A DNA stretch of 64,000 nucleotides, taken from positions 111,509 through 175,508 of the forward strand of contig NZ_QRCU01000032.1 of assembly GCF_003369445.1 (NCBI RefSeq), in the 5' to 3' direction. The stretch is from Arthrobacter silvisoli. GTDB lineage: Bacteria > Actinomycetota > Actinomycetes > Actinomycetales > Micrococcaceae. This document shows, piece by piece, positions 7,675 through 17,223 of the stretch; positions within the stretch are counted from its first letter, which is position 1; every line of letters starts with the position of its first letter. The position numbers and the translations under genes were made by a program. The notes beneath the pieces were generated by a model. The model was not told the origin of the DNA, searched no databases, and saw only the letters and a list, made by a program, of their open reading frames with translations.

Positions 7675-7845
7675 ATGTACGGATGGATCTTCCGGCACCT
7701 GCCCGGCCCGTTATGGTCGCGCATATTGACCTCGGCCGCACTCATCGCAGGGATACTGGTCCTGATGGTGCAGTTCTTCTTCCCTTGGATGTCCCAGTTC
7801 ACCACCCTCACCAACTCAACGATTGGTTCAGTACAGCAGCCATGA
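7675..7845 (+). CDS. Small single-pass membrane protein (56 aa)
   Basis: An ATG at 7675 opens a 56-residue frame, MYGWIFRHLPGPLWSRILTS and onward, containing one hydrophobic segment (AALIAGILVLMVQFFFPWM, about 21-39) and a short polar C-terminus ending SVQQP. It starts 3 bp after the sortase stop, and its own stop overlaps the pabA start as ATGA, so it is translationally coupled on both sides. No known function is recognised. The tight coupling is the main evidence that it is real. Confidence 0.8.
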   Translation: MYGWIFRHLPGPLWSRILTSAALIAGILVLMVQFFFPWMSQFTTLTNSTIGSVQQP

Positions 7846-8483
7846 GCACAACTAAAATCCTCGTCGTCGACAACTACGACAGCTTCGTCTACACCCTGGT
7901 GGGCTACCTGCAGGAGCTCGGCGCGGAAACTACCGTGGTCCGCAACGACGACGTCACCCTCCAGGAAGCGATCGAGCTCGCCGACGCCCGCGACGGCGTC
8001 CTGATCTCCCCCGGCCCCGGCACGCCGGCGGAAGCCGGAGTCTGCATTGAGCTCATCAAATGGTGTGGGGACAACAACAAGCCCATGTTCGGTGTCTGCC
8101 TGGGCCACCAGGCCCTTGCCGAAGCGTACGGCGGTACCGTCACCCACGCGCCGGAGCTGATGCACGGCAAGACCTCGCCGGTGCAGCACGAGGGCAAGAG
8201 CGTCTTCGCCGGGCTCCCGTCCCCCGTGACCGCCACCCGGTACCACTCGCTGGCCGCCGTCCGCGAGACCATTCCGGACGTACTGGAGATCACGGCCGAA
8301 ACCGCGAACGGGGTGATCATGGGGCTCCAGCACAAGACGGCTCCGCTGTGCGGCGTGCAGTTCCACCCCGAGTCCGTGCTCACCGAAGGCGGCTACCAGA
8401 TGCTCGGCAACTGGCTCGAATCGCTCGGCATGGCGGGAGCCGCCGCAAAGGCTGCGACACTGAGCCCGCTGATCCAGCGCTAG
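7842..8483 (+). CDS. pabA: Aminodeoxychorismate/anthranilate synthase glutaminase component II
   Basis: This class I glutamine amidotransferase has 213 residues and supplies ammonia to the chorismate-using partner subunit for folate or tryptophan synthesis. The triad is Cys86 (FGVCLGHQALAEAYGG), His175 and Glu177 (CGVQFHPES). The oxyanion strand ISPGPGTPAEAG is at 55-66. The start ATGA overlaps the small membrane protein gene. Component I is not adjacent, and the position matches trpG/pabA of the conserved pknB neighbourhood, so the PabA or TrpG role cannot be separated from sequence alone. Confidence 0.93.
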   Translation: MSTTKILVVDNYDSFVYTLVGYLQELGAETTVVRNDDVTLQEAIELADARDGVLISPGPGTPAEAGVCIELIKWCGDNNKPMFGVCLGHQALAEAYGGTVTHAPELMHGKTSPVQHEGKSVFAGLPSPVTATRYHSLAAVRETIPDVLEITAETANGVIMGLQHKTAPLCGVQFHPESVLTEGGYQMLGNWLESLGMAGAAAKAATLSPLIQR

Positions 8484-8489
8484 CTGTAC

Positions 8490-8560
8490 CCGGTGCCGGC
8501 GGGACCGCCGTCGGCACCCCTGCGGGCTTCGGGGCGCGCCGCTCCCTCGGGCCCGGGGCG
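8490..8560. terminator. Putative hairpin between convergent pabA and pknB
   Basis: GGTGCCGGCGG and GCCGTCGGCACC (about 8491-8517) can pair around a short loop, and a second GC-rich stem follows. There is no U-run, so termination is inferred only from the convergent gene ends. Confidence 0.4.
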
Positions 8561-10483
8561 TCAGCCCTTCTTGCCGCCGCTCGCGCCCGGCTTCGGCGTC
8601 GCGGTCTCGCTGGGTGTCGGCTCCGGAGCGGGAGCCTTGGTGACCGTCACCGTTATGGCGCTGCCCTGCTCCGCGAGGGTCCCTTCCGGGATGCTCTGGG
8701 CGGTGACGATGCCGGGAGCCAGAACGCTGTTCTCCTGCTCGACGATCTTCATCGTGAGCCCAAGGTCGGCCAACGCCTTTTCAGCCTCGTCCTTGCCCAG
8801 CCTGATGAGTTGCGGCATCTTGACCTTGCCACTTGAAACCACCAGTTGAACGGAGCTTCCAGGGGCCACGACCGCGCCGGGCGCAGGGTTGCTGCTGATG
8901 ACGGAGCCTGCCGGAACGGAGGGACTGTTCCCGATGACGGTGGTAGCCGTCAGGCCCGCCAGGCGCAGCATGTCCCGCGCGGCGGCCTCGGTCTGGTTCA
9001 CCAGGTCCTTGGGCACCGTGACGGAACTGGGCCCGTCGGAGACCTTCAGGGTGACATGGCTTCCCTGGACCACCTCAGTGCCCACGGACGGGTCCGTGCC
9101 GATCGCGGTTCCCTGCGGGATCTTGTCGTCATTCACGCGTACGGGAGCGTCGGGAACGAGCTTCGCATCGTAGAGCGTCCGGATGGCGTCCGCCGCACTC
9201 ATGTTCGCGACCGACGGGATCTGGACCTTGACCGGCTCGGCCGGCTTCTGGTTCATGAAGTAGTAAAGGCCCAGCCCGACGCCGGCCAGGACCAGCACAG
9301 TAAAGAGGATGACGACGGCGGTCCACGCCCGGCGCCGCGCCTTCTGCCGCCGCGTCCGCTCGCGTTCCGGCGGGAAGCCGAGCGGCATGGCGTCCTCGTC
9401 GGGCTCGTCGAGGTAGTTTGCCGGCAGGGGTTCTTCCGCCGCCTGGCTGCGGCCCGCGCTGCCGTCCAGGAAGCCGATGCCGGTGAAGCCGACCAGCGTC
9501 TCCGGTGCGGCCTCCTCCGCGGACTCCGCTCCGACGTCGTCAGGACCGGTTCCTGCTTCGGATACCGCCACGGCGGGGACGGCGATGCCGTTGCGGGCGG
9601 CGCGCAGGGCGCGGCGGAAGGCGGCGGCGTCCTGGAAGCGGTCCGCCCGCTCCTTCTGCAGGCCCTTGGCCAGCACGCTGTCCAGTGCCTCGGACACCTC
9701 GGGATTGAAGGTGCTCGGTGCGGCAGGGGTTTCCCGGACATGCTGGTACGCCAGCGAGACCGGGCTGTCACCGGTGAACGGCGGACGCGAGGTCAGCATC
9801 TCGAAAAGCAGGCAGGCAGCAGAGTAGAGGTCGCTCCTGGCGTCCACGGTCTCGCCACGGGCCTGTTCCGGGGAAAGGTACTGGGCGGTGCCCACCACTG
9901 CCTGCGTCTGGGTCATGGTGGCGGCGGAATCCGCGATGGCCCGGGCGATGCCGAAGTCCATCACCTTCACGGTGTTGTCTTGGCCGACCATCACATTGCC
10001 GGGCTTGATGTCCCGGTGGACGATCCCGGCCTTGTGGCTGTATTCGAGCGCGGAAAGGACGCCGAGGCAGAGCTCCACGGCCCGGTCGATGTCCAGTTCC
10101 TTGGCTCGGATGAGTTCGCGCAGGGTCCGGCCGGACACGTACTCCATGACGATGTACGGCACCCGGACCGTTTCGCCGTGGCCGCCGTCCACCGTGTACT
10201 CGCCGGTGTCGTAGATCGCCACGATCGAGGGATGGTTCAACGAGGCCACGGCGTGGGCTTCGCGCTTGAACCTGGCCTGGAACTGGGGGTCCCGGGCCAG
10301 GTCCGCGCGGAGCAGTTTCACGGCTACGGTGCGGCCGAGGAGCGTGTCCGTCCCCCGGTGCACGTCCGCCATGCCGCCGCGGCCCAGCAGTTCTCCTAGT
10401 TCATACCGCCCATTGAGGACGCGCTGGTCTGTCACCGGAGTGCTGTCCTCTCTGTGTGCAGGTGCTGAACGTCGGGTAGTCAT
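8561..10483 (-). CDS. pknB: PASTA-domain serine/threonine protein kinase PknB
   Basis: The kinase is 640 residues long. The cytoplasmic kinase domain shows LGRGGMADVHRG (glycine loop), VAVKLL, HRDIKPGNVMV (catalytic loop), DFGIARA and GTAQYLSPEQARG. A Pro/Glu-rich linker and a membrane helix (AWTAVVILFTVLVLAGVGLG) precede three extracellular PASTA repeats and a C-terminal EPTPSETATPKPG tail. PASTA domains bind muropeptides or lipid II, and the kinase phosphorylates division and wall-synthesis proteins. The stop is followed upstream by the second kinase gene 6 bp away. Met17 (MTDQ-like context at VTDQRVLNGRYELG) is an alternative region for the start. Confidence 0.96.
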   Translation of the reverse strand: MTTRRSAPAHREDSTPVTDQRVLNGRYELGELLGRGGMADVHRGTDTLLGRTVAVKLLRADLARDPQFQARFKREAHAVASLNHPSIVAIYDTGEYTVDGGHGETVRVPYIVMEYVSGRTLRELIRAKELDIDRAVELCLGVLSALEYSHKAGIVHRDIKPGNVMVGQDNTVKVMDFGIARAIADSAATMTQTQAVVGTAQYLSPEQARGETVDARSDLYSAACLLFEMLTSRPPFTGDSPVSLAYQHVRETPAAPSTFNPEVSEALDSVLAKGLQKERADRFQDAAAFRRALRAARNGIAVPAVAVSEAGTGPDDVGAESAEEAAPETLVGFTGIGFLDGSAGRSQAAEEPLPANYLDEPDEDAMPLGFPPERERTRRQKARRRAWTAVVILFTVLVLAGVGLGLYYFMNQKPAEPVKVQIPSVANMSAADAIRTLYDAKLVPDAPVRVNDDKIPQGTAIGTDPSVGTEVVQGSHVTLKVSDGPSSVTVPKDLVNQTEAAARDMLRLAGLTATTVIGNSPSVPAGSVISSNPAPGAVVAPGSSVQLVVSSGKVKMPQLIRLGKDEAEKALADLGLTMKIVEQENSVLAPGIVTAQSIPEGTLAEQGSAITVTVTKAPAPEPTPSETATPKPGASGGKKG

Positions 10484-10489
10484 GTTTGC

Positions 10490-12274
10490 CTATTTACCCG
10501 AGGAAGCGGAGGGCGAGGCTTTGGCCTTGGACAGATGGTAGACGACGGTGGCGCCGGTGTTGACCTCGGTGCCCGCGGCCGGATCGGAACTGACGAAGGT
10601 GTCCGGTGCCTGGCCGACTTCGCCATCGACGGCGTCACCCTTCACCCAGCGCAGGCCCGCACCCTCGATGGCTGCCCGGACCTGGGATTCGGTGGCGCCC
10701 TGTGCGATGTTGGGGACGGCAACCTTCTCCGGCCCCTTCGAGTACGTGACCACGATCGTCTCACCCTTGGCGACCGGGCCCGAAGGCTCGATGTTCGTCA
10801 CCGTTCCCGGCGTGGACGTGTTGAAAACAGGAGCCCCCTTGACCACGAAGCCAAGGTCGATCAGCTCACTGCGGACGGTCTCGTAGGGGCGGCCGAGATA
10901 CTGCTCCGGAATGAGGTTGACCGTGTCCGGTGTAGTTTCGCTCGGGCTCGGCGTCGGCGAGGATTCGCTGGGGCTCGGCGAGGCCGAGCTGGGCGGGGCG
11001 CTGCTCGACGCCGGGCTGCTCGTGCTGGACGAAGGCGCCGGAGACGTCGGGTTGAACAGGCCCATCTGGGTCAGCAGGAGTCCCAGGCCGGCGAAGAGCA
11101 GCAGGAGCAGCAGGGCGATCAGCGGCCAGGTCCACGGGCTGCGCTTCTTGCGTGCCGGCTGCGGCTCGTAGTTGTCCTCATCCTCGTCATACAGCACGGA
11201 GGACTCGTCCGGATCGAAGGTGCGCTCGGCTGCCAGGGCATCGGCTCGGGACTGCCCGGCAGCTGCAGCACCTGCGGCTGCGGCACCCGCGGCGCCGAGC
11301 ACCGGAAGCGCGGACGTCGCCGTCGTGTGCGAATCCCTGCCGTGGGCGGCTACGACGCCGGTGGGCGCCGTCGCGACGCCGGTCGGAGCCGTGATGGGGC
11401 CGGTGGCGTCCTCGAAGAGGAGCATGCCCGGAACGGCGGCATGGGCGGCGGAGATATTCCCCGCGCGGATTGCTTCCGCTGCCTCGGCAAGCTTGATCGC
11501 ATCCGCCGGGCGGTTCCTCGGATCCTTGGCCAGCATGGACATCAGCAGGGCACGGACCGGGACGGGAAGGGTCTCGGGCAGCGGCGGCGGCGCGTCGTTG
11601 ACCTGGGCCAAGGCGATGGCGATCTGCGATTCGCCGGAGAAGGGACGGTGCCCGGTGAGGCTCTCGTAACCGATAACGCCCAGGGAATATATGTCGGACG
11701 ATCCCGTGGCGGTCTGGCCGGTGGCCTGCTCGGGGGCCAGGTACTGGGCGGTTCCCATGACCTGGCCGGTCTGGGTCAGCGGGACCTGGTCGGCAAGGCG
11801 CGCGATGCCGAAGTCCGTGACCTTGACCCGACCGTCCGGGGTGATGAGCAGGTTGCCCGGCTTCACGTCGCGGTGAACCAAACCCTGGGCGTGTGCGACG
11901 GCCAGGGCCCGGGCGGTCTGCGAAATGATGGACATGGCCCGGTCCGGGGAAAGGACCCGTTCCCGCTCAAGGATGGTGCTCAGCGGCTGCCCGGGCACCA
12001 GTTCCATGACGAGGTAGGCGGAGCCCTCTTCCTCTCCGTAATCGAAGACGTTGGCGATGCCCACGTGGTTCAGCAGGGCGGTATGGCGCGCCTCGGCGCG
12101 GAAACGCTGCAGGAAGCCGGGATCGCCCGTGTATTCCTCCTTGAGGACCTTGATGGCGACAATGCGGCCGAGGACCTGGTCTTTTGCTTTCCAGACCTCT
12201 CCCATACCGCCGACCGCAATCCGGCTGGTCAGCTGGAACCTGCCGCCGAGGGTGATTCCTGACGTAGGTCTCAC
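10490..12274 (-). CDS. pknA: Serine/threonine protein kinase with two PASTA domains (PknA position)
   Basis: The 594-residue protein starts [20 protein letters not shown]. Kinase motifs are [39 protein letters not shown] and [13 protein letters not shown]. An Ala-rich linker, a membrane helix ([21 protein letters not shown]) and a Ser/Pro/Thr-rich spacer lead to two PASTA repeats and a short [13 protein letters not shown] tail. Mycobacterial PknA lacks PASTA domains, so this orthologue by position has a sensor domain of its own. The start overlaps the pbpA stop by 4 bases. Confidence 0.93.
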   Translation of the reverse strand: MRPTSGITLGGRFQLTSRIAVGGMGEVWKAKDQVLGRIVAIKVLKEEYTGDPGFLQRFRAEARHTALLNHVGIANVFDYGEEEGSAYLVMELVPGQPLSTILERERVLSPDRAMSIISQTARALAVAHAQGLVHRDVKPGNLLITPDGRVKVTDFGIARLADQVPLTQTGQVMGTAQYLAPEQATGQTATGSSDIYSLGVIGYESLTGHRPFSGESQIAIALAQVNDAPPPLPETLPVPVRALLMSMLAKDPRNRPADAIKLAEAAEAIRAGNISAAHAAVPGMLLFEDATGPITAPTGVATAPTGVVAAHGRDSHTTATSALPVLGAAGAAAAGAAAAGQSRADALAAERTFDPDESSVLYDEDEDNYEPQPARKKRSPWTWPLIALLLLLLFAGLGLLLTQMGLFNPTSPAPSSSTSSPASSSAPPSSASPSPSESSPTPSPSETTPDTVNLIPEQYLGRPYETVRSELIDLGFVVKGAPVFNTSTPGTVTNIEPSGPVAKGETIVVTYSKGPEKVAVPNIAQGATESQVRAAIEGAGLRWVKGDAVDGEVGQAPDTFVSSDPAAGTEVNTGATVVYHLSKAKASPSASSGK

Positions 12275-13728
12275 TTGTTCAACACCGCCTCAAAGATCTT
12301 CTTCGCATTCGGACTGGTTAGCTGTGCGCCGGTGGTCACATCGACACCTTCGATCACGATGGTGACGGCCACCTGCGGGTCATTGGCCGGGGCAAACCCG
12401 GTGAACCATGAGTTGTTCAAACCGCTGTCCCCCAGCTGCGCGGTGCCGGTCTTGCCGGCCACTTCAACGCCCGGGATCGCGGCACCGCCGGCGATGCCCT
12501 TGGACACGACGTCGGTCATCCACTCAGTGATCTGGCGGGAGATCGCGGCACTGGTCGAGTTGCGGAGGACTTCCGGCTCCGGCTCGCTGATGACCCGGAG
12601 GTCCGGGGCGCGCACTGTCTTGATGAGGTTCGGTTTCATCTGCACGCCGCCGTTGGCGATCGCCGCGGTCATCATGGCAATCTGCAGCGGGGTCGCCTTG
12701 ACGTCGCGCTGCCCGACGGCGGACTGTGCCAGGGCGGCGTCGTCCAGGTCATCGGGGAAGACGCTGACAGCGGACTGGAGTTTGAGCTGATCGCCGAAGT
12801 CCTGTCCGAAGCCGAATTTTCGCGCCTGCTCCGCGATGGCTTGCTGGCCGAGGTCGAGGGCGATGCTGGCAAACGGAGTGTTGCACGACTGCTCCAGCGC
12901 GAACGCGAAGTCCGCCGTGGTCCGCGTGTAGCAGTTGCCCCCCGCGTAGTTGGGAAGGGCAGCCGTGGAGCCCGGCAGCGGCATGCTCGCCGGGTTGGGC
13001 AGTTCGCTGTCCTTGTTGTACTTGCCGGAGTTCAAGGCGGCCGCGGTGTCAACCAGCTTGAAGACTGACCCGGGGGCGAGCAGTGCCCCCGTTGGCCCGC
13101 TGACGGACTGGTTCAGGTTGATGCCGCGGATCTTGTTGAGTTCTTCGAAGCTCGACTGTTCCTTGGCGACGTCGTGCGTGGCGATCAGGTTCGGATCGTA
13201 GGACGGCTTCGAGACCATGGCGATGATCGCGCCGGTCTTGGGGTTGGTCACGACGATCGAACCGCGTTGGCCGTCCGGAATGAGGTCGTAGGCGAGCTTC
13301 TGGATTGCCGGGTCGAGGGTGAGCTCAACGGAGGCACCCTTGGCCTGGCGGCCGAGGAAGACCTGGCTGATCCGATCGAGGAACAGCTGGTCCGAGCTGC
13401 CTGCGAGTTCATCGCGGAGTTCCTGCTCCAGGCCGCTCGCGCCGTACGTCCGGGAAAAGTATCCGGTGATGCCGGCGTACAGCTCCGGCTGCGTGTACTT
13501 GCGCTGGAAGCTGCAGGTTTCGTCCCCGGCCACCGATTCGGCGATGGGCTTGCCGGCCACAATGATGGCGCCGCGGTCCTTGCAGTAATCGGCCAGGACG
13601 GCCCGCTGGTTCCACGGGTTGTCGTTGAGCTCATCTGCACCGACCACCTGGACGTAGCTGATGGCGCCGAAGATCAGGGCAAACATCGCGACGGCGGCAA
13701 GCCATGCGCTGCGGATGGACTGGTTCAC
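12271..13728 (-). CDS. pbpA: Penicillin-binding protein (class B transpeptidase), PbpA
   Basis: The product has 485 residues: one N-terminal membrane anchor ([20 protein letters not shown]), then a dimerisation region and the transpeptidase domain. The acyl-enzyme serine lies in [12 protein letters not shown] (Ser221, Lys224), the SxN motif in EQSCNTPFA (near 284), and the KTG box in [11 protein letters not shown] (near 428). It cross-links peptidoglycan during growth or division. It is in the pknA-pbpA-rodA-pstP operon with 4-base overlaps to both neighbours. Confidence 0.96.
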   Translation of the reverse strand: MNQSIRSAWLAAVAMFALIFGAISYVQVVGADELNDNPWNQRAVLADYCKDRGAIIVAGKPIAESVAGDETCSFQRKYTQPELYAGITGYFSRTYGASGLEQELRDELAGSSDQLFLDRISQVFLGRQAKGASVELTLDPAIQKLAYDLIPDGQRGSIVVTNPKTGAIIAMVSKPSYDPNLIATHDVAKEQSSFEELNKIRGINLNQSVSGPTGALLAPGSVFKLVDTAAALNSGKYNKDSELPNPASMPLPGSTAALPNYAGGNCYTRTTADFAFALEQSCNTPFASIALDLGQQAIAEQARKFGFGQDFGDQLKLQSAVSVFPDDLDDAALAQSAVGQRDVKATPLQIAMMTAAIANGGVQMKPNLIKTVRAPDLRVISEPEPEVLRNSTSAAISRQITEWMTDVVSKGIAGGAAIPGVEVAGKTGTAQLGDSGLNNSWFTGFAPANDPQVAVTIVIEGVDVTTGAQLTSPNAKKIFEAVLNK

Positions 13729-15092
13729 GGCTGCTTCACCGCCTCACTGGGTGTGTCGGTCATGGGCGTTGTGTCGATGGGGCTGCGGGCGGTGTGCGAA
13801 ATCATCAGCAGGAGGCCCACGATGATCCAGTTCGCCAGCAGCGAGGAGCCGCCGGCTGCGAGGAACGGAGTGGTGAGGCCGGTGAGCGGGATCAGCCGGG
13901 TTACCCCGCCGATCACCACGAAGCACTGCAGGGCGATCGCGAAGGACAAGCCGCACGCCAGCAGCTTGCCGAAGGCGTCCCTGGTGCCGAGGGCCGCACG
14001 GAAACCGCGGGTGAACAGCAGCAGGTACAACAGGACGACGGCGAAGAGGCCGATCAGGCCGAGTTCCTCACCGATCAGGGCGATGATCATGTCGCTGTTG
14101 GCGAAGGGAACGAGGTCCGGCCGGCCTTGGCCGAGGCCGGTGCCGACCAGTCCGCCGTCGGCCATTCCGAACAGCCCCTGGACGATCTGGCGGCTGCCGC
14201 CCGGGAAACGGTCGTACACCTCGGGGGTGAAGGCGTTCCACCAGCTGTCCAGCCGGAAGCCCACGTGCGCGAAGATCCTGGAGGCCACGAACCCGCCGCC
14301 CAGTATCAGGGCCAGGCCGATCACCACCCAGCTGATGCGGCTCGTAGCGACGTAGATCATCACGATGAACAGGCCGAAGAACAGCACGGAGGAACCGAGG
14401 TCGCGCTGGAAGACGAGGACGCCGATGCTCACGAGCCAGGCTGTGATCATGGGGCCCATGTCCTTGAAGCGCGGGAACTGCAGCGGCCCGATCTTACGGC
14501 CGGCCAGCAGGATCAGGTCCCGGTTGGAGGAAAGATACCCCGCGAAGAATATAGCCAGGGTGATCTTGGCAATTTCACCGGGCTGGAAGGTCATCGGGCC
14601 GATCCGGATCCAGACGCTTGCGCCCAGGACTTCACCGGCCGAAATTCCGGGAACCAGGGGAAGGATCAGCAGGATGGCGCTGGCGGCCAGCGAAATGAAG
14701 GTGAAGCGGCGCAGGATCCGGTGGTCCTTGAGGAACCAGATCGCCGTGATCGCGACGGCGACGGCGATCAGGGTCCAGCGCAGTTGGTTGTTGCCGGTGT
14801 CGTCTCCCGGTCCGTCCATGCGGTGGATGAGGGCAAGTCCAAGGCCGTTCAGGGCTACCACGATCGGAAGTATTACCGGATCGGCATATTTTGCGCGGAG
14901 GCGCAGCACAACGTGGAAGGCAAACGCCGCCACAGCCAGCAGGCTCGACTGGAACCAGAAATCGCTGTCGAAGGGCGTCTCGGAGTTGAGGTCCACCATG
15001 GCACTTGCGCCGATCCCGACGGCGAGGGCAAGCACAAGGAGCGCAAGTTCGACGTTGCGGCGTGGCTTCGGCGCGGTATCTACCTGGATCAC
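13725..15092 (-). CDS. rodA: SEDS-family glycosyltransferase RodA/FtsW
   Basis: This polytopic membrane protein (455 residues, about ten helices) polymerises lipid II and works with the class B transpeptidase encoded next to it. Family motifs are WIRIGPMTFQPGEIAKITLA (SEDS core), FQRDLGSSVLFFGLFIVM, and the C-terminal PLTGLTTPFLAAGGSSLLAN segment. It overlaps pbpA and pstP by 4 bases each, so the polymerase and transpeptidase are made in a fixed ratio. Confidence 0.96.
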   Translation of the reverse strand: MIQVDTAPKPRRNVELALLVLALAVGIGASAMVDLNSETPFDSDFWFQSSLLAVAAFAFHVVLRLRAKYADPVILPIVVALNGLGLALIHRMDGPGDDTGNNQLRWTLIAVAVAITAIWFLKDHRILRRFTFISLAASAILLILPLVPGISAGEVLGASVWIRIGPMTFQPGEIAKITLAIFFAGYLSSNRDLILLAGRKIGPLQFPRFKDMGPMITAWLVSIGVLVFQRDLGSSVLFFGLFIVMIYVATSRISWVVIGLALILGGGFVASRIFAHVGFRLDSWWNAFTPEVYDRFPGGSRQIVQGLFGMADGGLVGTGLGQGRPDLVPFANSDMIIALIGEELGLIGLFAVVLLYLLLFTRGFRAALGTRDAFGKLLACGLSFAIALQCFVVIGGVTRLIPLTGLTTPFLAAGGSSLLANWIIVGLLLMISHTARSPIDTTPMTDTPSEAVKQP

Positions 15093-16741
15093 GGGGACAC
15101 CTCCTCACAGGGTGCAGTGCTTGGCGCGGCGGTGGGCGATGCCGACGGCTTGGCGGTGGAGCCTGGCGAGGGCTTGGCAGACGGGCCGGCCTTCGCTGTG
15201 GGGGATGGCGTCGGCTTGGGGCTCGGCGACGGGCACGGAGCCGGCGTGGAATTGTCCGGCTCCTCCAGGTTCTGCACGATGCGCTGCGCAGCCTCAAGGC
15301 TGTCCGCCGGAATGGTCTGCCGGACCCTTTGCTGCTGGAACTCGGGGAGCGAATCCAGCCGGACTTTCGTCACGGATTCCAAGGTGGACAGCTGGATGGG
15401 TCCGAGGCGTTGGGAGATTCCGTTGAAGATCGCCACCCTGCTGTCGTATTCGCCCACGTAGAAGCGGGTCTGCGTCCAGGCGTAGCCGAGCCACAGCCCG
15501 GCGACCATGAAAACGGCCAGGATCGCGGCCGCGAGGATGGTGAGCCAGCGGCGACGCCTGATGGGCAGCACCAGGACTTCTTCGCGGTCCTGTTCGGCCT
15601 TGTGGGTGAGCATGGTGGCAGCCCTGCGGGCCACGCTGCGGCCGGCCACGGTGGGGATGGATCCCGTTTCGGCGGCAGTTGCCGCGGCGCCCACCAGCTC
15701 GTGCGGGCGCGAAGCAAGCTCTTCGCGGAGGACTTCGGCGGAAAGATGTTCACCCAGGTGCGGATCGGTGACGGCGGGGGGCTCGCCGGAGGGCTTGGCG
15801 CCTTCGGCGGCCGCGGCTGCTTCGGCCGTTCCGGGCGCTCCGGCAGGCGGCTCCTCGCCGGCCCCTGTTTCCGCGGCAGCCGCCGGCGCGGCCTCCGCGC
15901 CTTCCTTGGCGCCGGCCGGCGCGGGCTCCGCAGGGGCGACAATCTCGACGGATGCCGTGGTGACGTCGTCGCCGGTTTCTTCGGCGATCTCAAGCATCAC
16001 GACGGTGACGTTGTCCGGGGCGCCGTTCGCCAGCGTCAGCTGGATCAGCAGTTCGGCACATTCGGCAAGGTTCCGGGTCTCCCGGACCACCTGCTCCACC
16101 ACCGGGCCGGGAACATAGTTCAGGCCGTCCGAGCAGAGCAGCCAGCGTTCGCCGGCCTCCACTTCCAGGACCGCCAGGTCCAGTTCCGGGCTCGCGTCCA
16201 CGTCGCCGAGCACGCGCATCAGGACATTCTTGTGCGGGTGGGTCTCGGCTTCCTCCGGGCGGAGCCGTCCTTCGTCGATGAGCCGCTGCACGAAGGTGTG
16301 GTCCACGCTGACCTGCTCGAAAGTGGTGCCGCGCAGCCGGTAGGCACGGGAGTCGCCGATGTGGGCGAAGTGCAGCTTGGAGCCCTCCAGCAGGAGGGCT
16401 GTGACCGTGGTGCCCATGCCCGCAAGCTTCGGATCCAGGTGCACCAGTTCGGAGAGCAGGGAATTGGCGGTCTGGATCTCGTCGGCGAGGACGGTGTCCG
16501 CGCCTTCGGGGTAGTCATCGTGGTCCAGGTGGATCATGTCCAGGACAGTGGACGCCGAGGCGACGTCGCCGCCCGCATGCCCGCCCATGCCGTCGGCGAC
16601 CACGGCGAGGTGGCGGCCTGCGTACGCCGAATCGTCGTTCTTGGAACGGAGGCGGCCGACGTCGGAACGCGCCGCATAGCGCATGATCAACGGACGGGCT
16701 TCAGGCGTGGGCTTGCCCTCGGAAGACTGGGGTGAAGCCAT
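15089..16741 (-). CDS. pstP: PP2C-type serine/threonine phosphatase PstP
   Basis: The protein is 550 residues. The PP2C domain spans about 20-255, with metal-binding motifs SKNDDSAYAG, VVADGMGGHAGGDVAS (Asp50), HIGDSRAYRLR, LLCSDGLN and GAPDNVTVVMLE. It dephosphorylates the kinases and substrates of this operon. An Ala/Glu/Pro-rich linker, a membrane helix (RWLTILAAAILAVFMVAGLWLG) and an extracellular tail rich in PSPTAKAGPSAKPSP repeats follow. The linker and tail are long compared with mycobacterial PstP. Met20 is an alternative start. Confidence 0.95.
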   Translation of the reverse strand: MASPQSSEGKPTPEARPLIMRYAARSDVGRLRSKNDDSAYAGRHLAVVADGMGGHAGGDVASASTVLDMIHLDHDDYPEGADTVLADEIQTANSLLSELVHLDPKLAGMGTTVTALLLEGSKLHFAHIGDSRAYRLRGTTFEQVSVDHTFVQRLIDEGRLRPEEAETHPHKNVLMRVLGDVDASPELDLAVLEVEAGERWLLCSDGLNYVPGPVVEQVVRETRNLAECAELLIQLTLANGAPDNVTVVMLEIAEETGDDVTTASVEIVAPAEPAPAGAKEGAEAAPAAAAETGAGEEPPAGAPGTAEAAAAAEGAKPSGEPPAVTDPHLGEHLSAEVLREELASRPHELVGAAATAAETGSIPTVAGRSVARRAATMLTHKAEQDREEVLVLPIRRRRWLTILAAAILAVFMVAGLWLGYAWTQTRFYVGEYDSRVAIFNGISQRLGPIQLSTLESVTKVRLDSLPEFQQQRVRQTIPADSLEAAQRIVQNLEEPDNSTPAPCPSPSPKPTPSPTAKAGPSAKPSPGSTAKPSASPTAAPSTAPCEEVSP

Positions 16742-16743
16742 GG

Positions 16744-17223
16744 CTATGGCCTCAATTCAATGACCGTCTTGCCGATCCTCACGGGGACGCCAAGCTCCAC
16801 CGGCAGGGCCCGGGTCAGTTGCTGGTCGGCCAGGTAGGTGCCGTTGGTGGAGCCGAGATCTTCGATGAACCAGCGGCTGCCTTGCGGGAACAGGCGGGCA
16901 TGCCGCCCCGAGGCGTAGTCGTCTTCGAGGACCAGGGTGGCTTCCTGGGCGCGGCCAAGCAGGATGGGGCTTGCCGCCAGCGGCAGCGTGGTTCCCTTGA
17001 GCGGACCTTCGACGACGACGAGTTGCCGTGCCTGCTGCTTCGGGGCCGGCGTGGGCGGCGCGAGTTCGGGGTGCTTGCGCACCTCCCGGGCCGTCGGGGC
17101 ACCGGTAGCTGCCTTGCGTCCGATCATGAGGTCCCGGCGCATTGCGGACACGATGCTGAAGATCAATACCCACAGGAGCAACAGGAAGCCGAAACGCAGG
17201 GCCGTGATGGTCAGTTCGCTCAC
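16744..17223 (-). CDS. fhaB: FHA-domain protein FhaB (FipA-like)
   Basis: This 159-residue protein has an N-terminal membrane helix (LRFGFLLLLWVLIFSIVSAM) and a C-terminal FHA domain (about 83-158) with LLGRAQEAT, DDYASGRHARL and EDLGSTNGTYL, the phosphothreonine-binding residues. In mycobacteria the orthologue links PknA/PknB signals to FtsZ and FtsQ. It is 2 bp from pstP and overlaps fhaA by 4 bases. Confidence 0.95.
   Translation of the reverse strand: MSELTITALRFGFLLLLWVLIFSIVSAMRRDLMIGRKAATGAPTAREVRKHPELAPPTPAPKQQARQLVVVEGPLKGTTLPLAASPILLGRAQEATLVLEDDYASGRHARLFPQGSRWFIEDLGSTNGTYLADQQLTRALPVELGVPVRIGKTVIELRP

Noticed and set aside
13704..16735. Two long plus-strand frames (585 and 576 codons) opposite pbpA, rodA and pstP
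   Set aside because: They are shadows of conserved minus-strand genes and carry no recognisable domain.
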